Source of the DNA: Microbacterium sp. T2.11-28
Lineage (GTDB): Bacteria; Actinomycetota; Actinomycetes; Actinomycetales; Microbacteriaceae
Direction: 5' to 3'
NCBI RefSeq assembly: GCF_950097975.1
Contig: NZ_CATNHF010000005.1
Location: forward strand, 1-49,048
Length of the DNA: 49,048 bases
The notes under the pieces were generated by a model. It searched no databases. It was not told where the DNA came from and saw nothing but the letters and a program-made list of their open reading frames with translations. The translations under genes and the position numbers were made by a program. Shown here one piece after another: positions 8,056 through 16,355 of the stretch. Every line of letters starts with the position of its first letter. The first letter of the stretch is position 1.

Positions 8056-9873
8056 CTACTTCGCGGGCTTCAGGGTGAACACGAACGACGAGCCGGGCAC
8101 GAGGACCGTCTGCGCGATCGTCTGCCCGGTGCCGCGGTAGCGCTTGCCCGAGGTGGTCGTGTACGACCGCTCGCGGGTGATCACGTCGACGCGGTGGTTG
8201 GCGTCGAGCGCGCGCACCAGACCCGGGAACGAGGTGGCCTCCTCGTCGTAGTCGTACGGGGCGCGGGGGACGCTCAGGCTCACCACGACCGGGCGGGCGT
8301 TCCTCGGCACCGCCGCGGTGAACGTGGCGTACTCGGTGACCCGCTTGGCTCCGGGGACCGGCGTCAGCACGGCGCGGAACGTGTAGGTCTTGCCGGCGGG
8401 GACCGTGCTCATGCTGTTCCGGGAGATGTTCTTCCACGTGCCGCCGGTGAGCATCTGCACGCCGCTCAGCTTCGCCGCGCGGTATCCGTCGGTGAACCGG
8501 GCGCCGATCTTGACCCCCGTGATCTGCACGTCCTCGAAGGGGTTCGTCTGCAGCGCGGCGATGTCGTCGGCGAGGTCCCATCCGACGAACTCGCTGAAGG
8601 ACTCCGTGCTCGAGTAGCGGTTGGTGTTGCGCAGGGTGCCGGTGGCGCCGCTCTCGCGCACGTACGAGATCGTCCACGTCACGAGCGCCGAGCCCTCCCA
8701 CGCGTTGTCGAGCAGGCGGAGTGCGTCCGCGCTGAGCTGCGCGGCGGCGGCGGGCGCCAGCAGGAGCTTCTCGGAGATGTGGCTGACCGCCGTCCCGCGC
8801 TGCGACCCGGCAGCGGTCGTCGTCGTCACCGGGATGGTCGGGGTCCCGGCGCCGAGCGTGCCGCGGACACCCGCGAGGCGGTCCTCGACGAGCTTGCCCT
8901 TGACCTTGCCGATCGCGCCGACCAGCTTGTACGAGCTGCCGAGGTCCGGGACGATCCGCGCGGCGGACGCGCCGTGGATGTTGGCGCTGAGCGACGAGTT
9001 CCACTCGTTGGGGTGGCCGAAGGCGAAGACGTCGTCGCCGCAGACGGCGGTGACGGTGCCCACGCTGGCCGATCCGACCGCGCCGTAGCCGAACGAGACG
9101 GCGATGTTGCCGCCCGCGACGATCGGGTAGTCGGCGCCGTCGTCGACGCCGCCGTCGATCACCAGTCCGCCCATCGAGGCCGGGCGGTAGCCGGGCACGT
9201 CGCGCGCGAGGCGACGGGACTGGGCGTCGAGGGCGGCGGCGGTGGTCCCGAGGGTCACGCGGACGGGCTGGAGCTGACGCATCGTCGTGCCGCCGAGGGA
9301 CTTCGGCGTCTCGCCCACCGCCGACGCGACCTGGCGCAGCGCGGACGGCGAGAGCGGCTGGGACAGCGGGAGGTCGCCGATCGACTTCATGTAGGCGGCG
9401 GGCGTGACGCCGGCGACGTTGTCGGCGAGCGAACTGAATCCGTACGCGACGGCGCCGATCAGCGCACCGTCGGCGTCGTACACGGGTGATCCCGACGCCC
9501 CGGCCCACACGCCGGCCGCGGGCGACCCGGCCGTGCCGTCCACGACATCGCCTTCGAGCTTGACGAGCAGGAGGTCGCGGGGGTTCCCGGAGGCGTCGTA
9601 GCCGAGCCCGTTGTCGAGCTTGCCGATGTACTCCCCGGTGAAGGTGGTGGGCGTGACGCCCTTGACCGTCGAGCGCCAGGTCACGGCCTGCCCGTCGGAG
9701 AGCCCTGAGATGGGCGCGATGGCGAGCTCCTGGCCGGGAACGTCGCAGAACACGTCGGGGTCGGCCGGCGCGGCCTGGACGGGAGCTGCCGTCGATGCTC
9801 CGACGAGCGCGGCGAGCAGCCCGGCGACGAGAGCGGCACGCGCGCGTGCGCCACCTCGGGTGGATTCGGTCAT
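8056..9873 (-). CDS. secreted SpoIVB-type (peptidase S55) domain protein
   Basis: A 605-residue exported protein. The N-terminus has Arg residues, then a hydrophobic core and an AQA-like signal cleavage site (PVQA before APADPD, about residue 35). The segment GASGSPVYDADG carries the GxSGSP serine of S55 peptidases, and CGDDVFAFGHPNEW matches the conserved FGH motif of SpoIVB relatives. The C-terminal half, about 380-605, looks beta-rich. In Bacillus, SpoIVB is a signalling protease of sporulation. Here the host is very probably a non-sporulating actinobacterium, so the role is different and unknown. It is monocistronic and converges with the TetR gene, with six bases between their stops. GAGGGG lies ten bases before the ATG. 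Confidence 0.7.
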   Translation of the reverse strand: MTESTRGGARARAALVAGLLAALVGASTAAPVQAAPADPDVFCDVPGQELAIAPISGLSDGQAVTWRSTVKGVTPTTFTGEYIGKLDNGLGYDASGNPRDLLLVKLEGDVVDGTAGSPAAGVWAGASGSPVYDADGALIGAVAYGFSSLADNVAGVTPAAYMKSIGDLPLSQPLSPSALRQVASAVGETPKSLGGTTMRQLQPVRVTLGTTAAALDAQSRRLARDVPGYRPASMGGLVIDGGVDDGADYPIVAGGNIAVSFGYGAVGSASVGTVTAVCGDDVFAFGHPNEWNSSLSANIHGASAARIVPDLGSSYKLVGAIGKVKGKLVEDRLAGVRGTLGAGTPTIPVTTTTAAGSQRGTAVSHISEKLLLAPAAAAQLSADALRLLDNAWEGSALVTWTISYVRESGATGTLRNTNRYSSTESFSEFVGWDLADDIAALQTNPFEDVQITGVKIGARFTDGYRAAKLSGVQMLTGGTWKNISRNSMSTVPAGKTYTFRAVLTPVPGAKRVTEYATFTAAVPRNARPVVVSLSVPRAPYDYDEEATSFPGLVRALDANHRVDVITRERSYTTTSGKRYRGTGQTIAQTVLVPGSSFVFTLKPAK

Positions 9874-10020
9874 GACGATGTTTCCCCTCTGCGGATCCCG
9901 TGGCGCGGACAGGTCGTTCTGTGGCGCGTGGGTTCCTGCCTACCACGGGCAGGGGCGCGTCTCCAGCAATCAGCCCGGGAGAATCTCGTGGCGTGGCACC
10001 GGGGCGGGCACGGAGCCTGC

Positions 10021-11385
10021 TCAGTGCCCGCGCCCGGAGACGACGTCGGCGAGGCGGGCGATCGGCGACGTGCGCTCGCCGCCGCGGCTCTCCCACCGAT
10101 CGGCCAGGTGGTAGGCCGCGTAGAGGCCCTGCACCGCGGTCCACCGCAGCGGCTCGACCTCCCACCGCCGCGAGCGGTGGCCGACCCACGGCAGCGACAC
10201 GAGGTCGGTGTCCCGCCCCAGCACCAGGTCGGCGAGGGTCCGGCCGGCGAGGTTCGTCGTGGCCACGCCCGTCCCGACGTACCCGCCGGCCCAGCCGAGG
10301 CCCGTCGCCGGGTCGAGCCCCACGGTGGCCGCCCAGTCGCGCGGGACGCCGAGCACCCCCGACCAGGCGTGCTCGACCGGCACCCGGGCGGCCCCGGGGA
10401 AGAACTCCCGCAGGAGCGCGGTCAGCGCGCGCACGGTGCGCTGCTGCGTGCGGCCGTCGGCGTCCACGCGGGAGCCGTAGCGGTAGGGCACGCCGCGACC
10501 GCCGAACGCGATGCGGTCGTCGGCGGTGCGCTGGGCGTACATGTAGACGTGCGCGAGGTCGCCGAGCGTCGCGGCGTCGGCCCAGCCGACCTCGTCCCAG
10601 AAGTCGGCCGGGAGGGGTGCGGTGACCACCATCGACGAGTTCATCGGCAGCCAGGTGCGGTGCTGACCGGACAGGCCCGGGGTGAAGCCCTCGGTCGCCC
10701 GCAGCACATGGGCGGCCCGCACGGTGCCGCGGTCGGTCACGGCACGGCCCGGCTCGATGGTGCGGACCGTCGTGTCCTCGTGGATGGTGACGCCCAGGCG
10801 CTCGACGGCGTCCGCGAGACCGCGGGCGAGCTTCGCCGGGTGGATGCGGGCGCAGTGCGGATGCCACAGCCCGCCGAGCGCCCCCGTCACCCGCACGTGC
10901 GCGGCGGTGCGACGCGGCCCCCACAGCTCGACGTCGGTGTGGGGCCAGGACGCCTCCTCCGCGTGCGCGGTGCGCAGGCGCGCGAGCTGCGCCGGCGTGC
11001 GGGCGACGTTCAGCTCGCCGCCCTTGCGGACGTCGGCGTCGATCCCTTCGGCGCCGGCGACGCGGATCACCTCGTCGACGGTCTCGTTCATCGCCTGCTG
11101 CTGACGCGCCCCGCCCGCCCGGCCGTAGCGGGCGCGCCCGCCCGTGACGCTGTTGGTCAGCCAGCCCCCGTTGCGGCCCGAGGCGCCGAACCCGGCGAAG
11201 CGCTGCTCGAGCACCGTCACCCGCAGGTCGGGCTGGAGGGTCTTGAGGTAGTAGGCCGCCCACAGCCCCGTGTAGCCGGCGCCGACGATCGCCACGTCGG
11301 CGTCCCGGTCGCCGGGCAGCGGCGGGCGCCCGGCGGGCAGGCCGATCTGCTGCCACCAGAACGAGACGCCGCCGTTGCCGGTCAT
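10021..11385 (-). CDS. FAD-dependent amine oxidoreductase (DAO family, gamma-glutamylputrescine oxidase-like)
   Basis: A 454-residue flavoprotein. VAIVGAGYTGLWAAYYL at residues 31-47 is the FAD-binding Rossmann motif. GASGRNGGW about 36 residues later is the signature of the GlpO/PuuB branch of the DAO family. A C-terminal GYVGTGVATTNLAGR segment fits the second FAD motif. These enzymes oxidise primary or secondary amines such as polyamine derivatives to aldehydes with ammonia and hydrogen peroxide. The ATG overlaps the aminotransferase stop (ATGA). It is the third gene of the mmsA-type operon. The exact amine is unknown. Confidence 0.83.
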   Translation of the reverse strand: MTGNGGVSFWWQQIGLPAGRPPLPGDRDADVAIVGAGYTGLWAAYYLKTLQPDLRVTVLEQRFAGFGASGRNGGWLTNSVTGGRARYGRAGGARQQQAMNETVDEVIRVAGAEGIDADVRKGGELNVARTPAQLARLRTAHAEEASWPHTDVELWGPRRTAAHVRVTGALGGLWHPHCARIHPAKLARGLADAVERLGVTIHEDTTVRTIEPGRAVTDRGTVRAAHVLRATEGFTPGLSGQHRTWLPMNSSMVVTAPLPADFWDEVGWADAATLGDLAHVYMYAQRTADDRIAFGGRGVPYRYGSRVDADGRTQQRTVRALTALLREFFPGAARVPVEHAWSGVLGVPRDWAATVGLDPATGLGWAGGYVGTGVATTNLAGRTLADLVLGRDTDLVSLPWVGHRSRRWEVEPLRWTAVQGLYAAYHLADRWESRGGERTSPIARLADVVSGRGH

Positions 11386-12761
11386 GCCGTGCTCGGCACC
11401 GCCGCCGCGTCCATCGCGGCGTCCGCGACCTCGAGGGCGCGGTCGATGATGTCGAGCCCGCGCACCAGGTCGTCCTCGGAGATCACGAGCGGCGGGGCCA
11501 CGTGCACCCGGTTGAAGTGGGTGAAGGGCCACAGGCCCGCCTTCTTGCAGGCGGCGGCCACCGCCGTCATGGGCGCGGCATCCGCACCGCTCGCGTTGAA
11601 GGGCACCAGCGGCCGGCGCGTCTCGGGATCGGCGACGAGCTCGATCGCCCAGAAGAGCCCGCGGCCGCGCACCTCCCCGACCGACGGGTGCCGGGCCGCC
11701 ATCTCGGCCAGCCGCGGACCGACAACGCGCTCGCCGAGGTCCCGGACGCGCTCCAGGATGCCGTCGCGGGCGAACACCTCGAACGTGGCGACCCCCGGCG
11801 CGCACGCGAGCGGGTGACCGGAGTACGTGAGCCCGCCGGGGAAGGGGACCGTGTCGAAGTGGGCCGCGATGCGGTCGGAGATCACCACGCCGCCGAGCGG
11901 CACGTAGCCGGAGTTGACGCCCTTCGCGAAGGCGATGAGGTCGGGCACGACGTCGAAGGCCTGGAAGGCGAACCACTCGCCCACGCGCCCGAAGCCCACC
12001 ATCACCTCGTCGGCGATGTAGACGATGCCGTACCTGTCGCACAGCTCCCGCACGCCCGGGAGGTACCCCGGCGGCGGGACGAGGACGCCGTTGGTGCCGA
12101 CGATCGACTCGATGATGATCGCGCCGATCGTCGACGCCCCCTCCAGCACGATCGTCTGCTCCAGGTGGGCGAGGGCGCGCTCGGTCTCCTGCTCGGGGCT
12201 GTCGGAGTGGAAGGGGGAGCGGTACGCGTAGGGCCCGAAGAACTTCGCCACGGAGCCGTCGGCCGGCTCGTTGGGCCACCGCCGGGGATCGCCCGTCAGC
12301 GAGATCGCCGTGGACGTGTTGCCGTGGTAGCTCCGGTACATCGAGAGCACCTTGCGCTTGCCGGTGTACAGGCGCGCCATGCGGACCGCGTTCTCCACGG
12401 CGTCGGCGCCGCCGTTGGTGAAGAAGACCTTCTCCATGCCATCGGGGGCGACCTCCGCGATGCGGCGGGCCAGGTCGCCGCGCACGTCGTTGGCCATCGA
12501 GGGCTGGATGGTCGCGAGACGGCCCGCCTGCCGCTGGATGGCGGCGACGAGGTCGGGATGCTGATGGCCGAGGTTGAGATTCACCAGCTGCGAGGAGAAG
12601 TCGAGATAGCTCGTGCCGAGCGCGTCCCAGAAGGTGGCGCCCTCGCCGCCGGCGACGGGGAGCGGGTCGATGAGGGCCTGCGCGCTCCACGAGTGGAAGA
12701 CGTGGGCGCGGTCGTCGGCGCGGGTGCGGGCGTCGGCGTCCGGATCGGAGAGGGGGGTCAT
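11382..12761 (-). CDS. class III omega-aminotransferase (aspartate aminotransferase family)
   Basis: A 459-residue fold-type I enzyme. K280 in IAFAKGVNSGYVPLG is the PLP lysine. D251 in IADEVMVGFGR and the FTNGGADAVENAV phosphate-binding segment at 114-126 are typical of class III aminotransferases that use beta-alanine, putrescine or other omega-amines with pyruvate. The gene is ten bases downstream of the semialdehyde dehydrogenase and overlaps the FAD oxidase. This argues for one pathway in which amine is converted to aldehyde and then to acid or acyl-CoA. Substrate choice between beta-alanine and diamines is open. Confidence 0.87.
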   Translation of the reverse strand: MTPLSDPDADARTRADDRAHVFHSWSAQALIDPLPVAGGEGATFWDALGTSYLDFSSQLVNLNLGHQHPDLVAAIQRQAGRLATIQPSMANDVRGDLARRIAEVAPDGMEKVFFTNGGADAVENAVRMARLYTGKRKVLSMYRSYHGNTSTAISLTGDPRRWPNEPADGSVAKFFGPYAYRSPFHSDSPEQETERALAHLEQTIVLEGASTIGAIIIESIVGTNGVLVPPPGYLPGVRELCDRYGIVYIADEVMVGFGRVGEWFAFQAFDVVPDLIAFAKGVNSGYVPLGGVVISDRIAAHFDTVPFPGGLTYSGHPLACAPGVATFEVFARDGILERVRDLGERVVGPRLAEMAARHPSVGEVRGRGLFWAIELVADPETRRPLVPFNASGADAAPMTAVAAACKKAGLWPFTHFNRVHVAPPLVISEDDLVRGLDIIDRALEVADAAMDAAAVPSTA

Positions 12762-12771
12762 CTGGTCGTCC

Positions 12772-14259
12772 TCAGTGGTTGCTCGGGAAGCCGAGGCTGA
12801 TCTGGCTCTCGCTCGGGTCGGGCCACCGCGTGGTCACGACCTTGCTGCGCGTGTAGAAGTGGATCGACTCCGGCCCGTAGATGTGCGAGTCGCCGAACAG
12901 CGAGTTGCGCCACCCGCCGAACGAGAACGCCCCGACGGGCACGGGGATCGGCACGTTGACGCCGACCATGCCGACCTCGATGTCGAACTCGAACTGCCGC
13001 GCCGTGCCGCCGTCGCGCGTGAACACCGCGGTGCCGTTCGCGAACGGGCTGGTGTTGACGAGGTCGACCGCCTCGTCGTAGTCGGCGACGCGCACCACCG
13101 AGAGCACCGGGCCGAAGATCTCGTCGTCGTACACCCGCATGCCCGGCCGCACGTGGTCGACGAGGGAGACGCCGAGGAAGAAGCCGTCGCCGTCGAACCG
13201 CTGCGCGGTGCCGTCGACGACCACGGTGGCCCCCTCGCCGGCCGCGCCCGTCACGTACGAGGCGACGGCGTCGCGATGGGCGCCGGTGATCAGGGGGCCC
13301 ATCTCGCTGCCGGGGTCGGTGCCCGGGCCGATCCGCAGCGTCGCCACCCGCTCGGCCACCTTCGCGACCAGCGCGTCGGCCACGTCGTCGCCGACCGCGA
13401 CGAGCACCGAGACGGCCATGCACCGCTCGCCGGCCGAGCCGTAGGCGGCCGACACGGCGGCGTCGGCGGCGGCGTCCAGATCGGCGTCGGGCATGACGAC
13501 CATGTGGTTCTTCGCGCCGCCGAGGGCCTGCACGCGCTTGCCGTTCGCGGCGGCCCGGGCGTAGATCGACCGCGCGATGGGCGTGGAGCCGACGAAGCTC
13601 ACCGCGCGCACCTCGGGAGCGTCCAGCAGGGTGTCGACGGCGACCTTGTCGCCCTGCACCACGTTGAGGACCCCGGGCGGCAGGCCCGCCTCCTCGTAGA
13701 GGCGCGCGAGGAACAGCGACGCCGAGGGATCCTTCTCGCTGGGCTTGAGCACGACCGTGTTGCCGCACGCGATGGCCGACGCCGTCATCCACAGCGGCAC
13801 CATGACGGGGAAGTTGAAGGGGGTGATGCAGGCGACGACGCCGACGGGCTGCTTGACGGAGTGCACGTCGACGCCGCGGGACACCTGCTCGGAGCGCTCG
13901 CCCTTGAGCAGGTGCACGAGACCTGCCGCGAACTCGACGTTCTCGATGCCGCGGCTGATCTCGCCCTTGGCGTCGGAGAGCACCTTGCCGTGCTCGCTCG
14001 TGATGATCGCCGCGAGCTCGTCGGCGCGCTCGACCAGCAGGTGACGGAGCCGGAAGAACACGTCGGCGCGCTTGATGAGGCTCGTCGCCCGCCACGCCGG
14101 CAGGGCGGCGGCGGCCGCGGCGACCGCCGCGCGCGTCTCCGCCTCCGACGCCAGGGCGACCTCGTGCTGGACGCGCCCGGTCGCCGGGTCGTAGACCTCG
14201 CCGGTGCGGTCGGCGGTACCGGTCTCGGCTCCGGCGACATGGTGGCGGATCAGGCTCAT
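12772..14259 (-). CDS. mmsA: CoA-acylating (methyl)malonate-semialdehyde dehydrogenase
   Basis: A 495-residue aldehyde dehydrogenase. The catalytic cysteine is C280 in SAGERCMAVS. The usual general-base glutamate position holds N251 (ALGGAKNHMVVMPDAD), the diagnostic change of the CoA-acylating MmsA subgroup. ITPFNFPVMVPLWM at about 145-158 is the cofactor region. MmsA converts malonate or methylmalonate semialdehyde to acetyl- or propionyl-CoA. With the downstream omega-aminotransferase this fits beta-alanine or similar catabolism. GGGAGGA precedes the ATG by five bases. It is the first gene of the operon and is divergent from the PucR regulator. Confidence 0.88.
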   Translation of the reverse strand: MSLIRHHVAGAETGTADRTGEVYDPATGRVQHEVALASEAETRAAVAAAAAALPAWRATSLIKRADVFFRLRHLLVERADELAAIITSEHGKVLSDAKGEISRGIENVEFAAGLVHLLKGERSEQVSRGVDVHSVKQPVGVVACITPFNFPVMVPLWMTASAIACGNTVVLKPSEKDPSASLFLARLYEEAGLPPGVLNVVQGDKVAVDTLLDAPEVRAVSFVGSTPIARSIYARAAANGKRVQALGGAKNHMVVMPDADLDAAADAAVSAAYGSAGERCMAVSVLVAVGDDVADALVAKVAERVATLRIGPGTDPGSEMGPLITGAHRDAVASYVTGAAGEGATVVVDGTAQRFDGDGFFLGVSLVDHVRPGMRVYDDEIFGPVLSVVRVADYDEAVDLVNTSPFANGTAVFTRDGGTARQFEFDIEVGMVGVNVPIPVPVGAFSFGGWRNSLFGDSHIYGPESIHFYTRSKVVTTRWPDPSESQISLGFPSNH

Positions 14260-14339
14260 GGGGTCCTCCCGGACAGAACGACCGGCGTCGTCTAGGCTGT
14301 GGCGAGTCCCAGTGTTGCAGAGGCAGAGGGGTCGTCACG
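14260..14339. promoter_or_regulatory. divergent promoter region between mmsA and the pucR-type gene
   Basis: The gap is 80 bases. It holds ACGAC-CGGC-GTCGT at 14278-14291, a short palindrome that may be a regulator site. TAGGCT at 14293-14298 is a possible -10 for the plus-strand gene. No strong -35 is visible on either strand. Confidence 0.4.
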
Positions 14340-15944
14340 GTGCCTGAACGTCGCGAAGAAGGAGCGATCCATACGGATCGTCCGACGGCGCACGAGAGCC
14401 TGCCCGCGGTGCGCGAGGTGCTCACGCTCGAGGCCGTCGAGGCGGGGATGCCCGACATCCTCGTCGGAGGGGCGAGCCTCGACGCACGCGTGCGGTGGGT
14501 GCACGTGTCCGACAGCGCCGGGGTCGCCCGCCTGCTCGACGGCGGCGAGCTGCTGCTGTCCACGGGCTCCTCGTGGCCCGACGAGCCCGACGAGCTCGCG
14601 GCGTTCATCCGCGGCCTCGTCGAGGTGGGGCTGTCCGCCCTCTTCCTGGAGCTCGGGACCCACTACCGCTACGCCCCCGCCGTCGTGGTCGAGACCGCCC
14701 GCGCGCTCGGGCTGGCGCTGGTCGTCCTCCGCCGCGAGGTGAAGTTCGTGACGCTGACGGAGGCCGTGCACCGCCGCATCATCGCCGAGCAGACGGCGGC
14801 GCTGCGGGCCCGCGACGACGTGCGCGCCCGCTTCACGGCGCTCGCCCTGCGGGGCTCCCCGGCCGACTTCATCGTCCATCAGCTCGCGCAGACGCTCGGT
14901 GCGCCGGTGATCCTCGAGTCGCTCGCGCACGACGTCGTGGTCGCCGAGGTCCCGCCCGCGCGGGAGGAGGAGGTGCTCGCCCGGTGGGAGGTGCGCTCGC
15001 GGCTCGCGCACCGCGATCCCCGCAGCGACTGGCTCATCGTCCCGGTGGAGGCCCGCGGCATCCGGTGGGGCTATCTCGTCGCGCTCCCGGGACCCGTGCA
15101 CCCCGCCGGGCGGTCCGCGGTGCTGGAGCAGGGGGCGATCGCGCTCGCGCTCGGACGGCTCACCGACGGCCAGGTCGACGAATGGGCGCGGATCGGGCAG
15201 CGCCAGCTCGTGGAGGGCCTGCTCACCGGGCGCTTCGCCAGCCACGGCGGGGCCCTGGCCCGGCTCGAGGCGGCGGGGCTGCCGGTGGACGGGGCGCGCC
15301 TGCACGGCATGGTCGCCGCCGGCGTCGACATCGAGGCCGACGCCGCCGCCGCGGCCGTGGCGGCGCTCGGCGGGCGGGTGCTGGTGGGGGGCAGGATCAG
15401 CGGCGCGGGGGTGACGCTGCTCGTCTCGCTGCCGTCGCGCACGGTGCTCGACGAGGCCGCCGCGCTGCGGCTCGCCGACGCGCTCACGCCGCTGTCCACC
15501 CGGCTCGTGCTGTCGATCGGCTCGCCCGCCACAGGCGTCGAGGGCGCCCTGGCCTCGCTCCAGGAGGCGATCGACCTCGCGCGCACCCCCGTGGCCCGCC
15601 CCGCGCGCGGTCCGCACGTGCGCCGTGCCGAGGACCGCCCCCTCGCCCGCCTCGTGACCGCGCTGCGCGACGACCACCGCGTGCTCGACCACGGCGAGCG
15701 CATGCTCGCCCCGTTGATCGAGTACGACCTGGCGCGCGGCGGCGACCTGCTCGACGTGCTGGCGGCGATGCTCTCGCATCCCGGCAACCGCACGGCGGCG
15801 GCCACGGCGTCCCACCTCTCGCGCTCGGTGTTCTACCAGCGGATCGCGCTCATCCAGGAGCTGCTGGGCGTCGACCTCGACGACGGCGAGGTGCAGACGG
15901 CGCTCCATCTCGCCATCCTCGTGCGCCGCTCCGCGGTCCACTGA
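14340..15944 (+). CDS. PucR family transcriptional regulator
   Basis: A 534-residue protein beginning at a GTG with GAGGGG about eight bases upstream. Residues 20-140 match the PucR N-terminal sensor domain (VREVLTLEAVEAGMPDILVGGASLDARVRW is split across it). The C-terminal 60 residues carry the PucR helix-turn-helix in the segment NRTAAATASHLSRSVFYQRI, followed by LLGVDLDD. PucR proteins activate or repress purine, amine or amino acid catabolism operons. It is divergent from the mmsA operon and is its likely regulator. The ligand is unknown. Confidence 0.87.
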   Translation: MPERREEGAIHTDRPTAHESLPAVREVLTLEAVEAGMPDILVGGASLDARVRWVHVSDSAGVARLLDGGELLLSTGSSWPDEPDELAAFIRGLVEVGLSALFLELGTHYRYAPAVVVETARALGLALVVLRREVKFVTLTEAVHRRIIAEQTAALRARDDVRARFTALALRGSPADFIVHQLAQTLGAPVILESLAHDVVVAEVPPAREEEVLARWEVRSRLAHRDPRSDWLIVPVEARGIRWGYLVALPGPVHPAGRSAVLEQGAIALALGRLTDGQVDEWARIGQRQLVEGLLTGRFASHGGALARLEAAGLPVDGARLHGMVAAGVDIEADAAAAAVAALGGRVLVGGRISGAGVTLLVSLPSRTVLDEAAALRLADALTPLSTRLVLSIGSPATGVEGALASLQEAIDLARTPVARPARGPHVRRAEDRPLARLVTALRDDHRVLDHGERMLAPLIEYDLARGGDLLDVLAAMLSHPGNRTAAATASHLSRSVFYQRIALIQELLGVDLDDGEVQTALHLAILVRRSAVH

Positions 15945-16013
15945 GGTGCCGCGGCCGCCGGCGGGTGACGGCCGGGGCGACGGCCGGGACGAGGGCGAGG
16001 ACGAGCGCGGCGG
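15945..16013. other. convergent gap between pucR-type gene and cupin gene
   Basis: Sixty-nine bases separate two convergent genes. GC-rich repeats (GACGGCCGGG twice) are present but I see no clear terminator stem with a T run. Confidence 0.35.
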
Positions 16014-16355
16014 CTAGGCCAGGTACACCTTGCGCAGGGTCTCGCGGACGGTCCACACCGTCTGCATGCCGGACTCGAGGCGCACGATCGCGCCGGGGAC
16101 GAGCTCGATCGCCGGGAGCGGCGGGTCGACGAACTCCACGGTCGCCGATCCGGCGACGACGACGAAGACCTCGTCGATCTCGACGTCGCGGAGGGCGCCG
16201 GGGGTCATCTCCCACACGCCCATCCCCATGTCCTCGTCGAGGTCGACCGATCCGGTCGCGGGCGCCCCCGAGACCACCTGGGCGGGGGGTGCGGGTGTCA
16301 GCGGCACCTCGACGTCGGAGACGGCCAGGACGATTCCGGGATCCAGTTCTGTCAC
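16014..16355 (-). CDS. cupin domain protein
   Basis: A 113-residue single cupin. GVWEMTPGALRDVEIDEVFVVVAGSATVEF and the later LVPGAIVRLESGMQTVWTV give the two cupin motifs, although several metal His positions are replaced, for instance by Asp and Glu in the first motif. It resembles the small cupins found beside FAD-dependent polyamine oxidases. The start is GTG, overlapping the oxidase stop (GTGA). It is the last gene of the long pot operon. It may be a sensor or small-molecule isomerase, and the function is not known. Confidence 0.78.
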   Translation of the reverse strand: MTELDPGIVLAVSDVEVPLTPAPPAQVVSGAPATGSVDLDEDMGMGVWEMTPGALRDVEIDEVFVVVAGSATVEFVDPPLPAIELVPGAIVRLESGMQTVWTVRETLRKVYLA

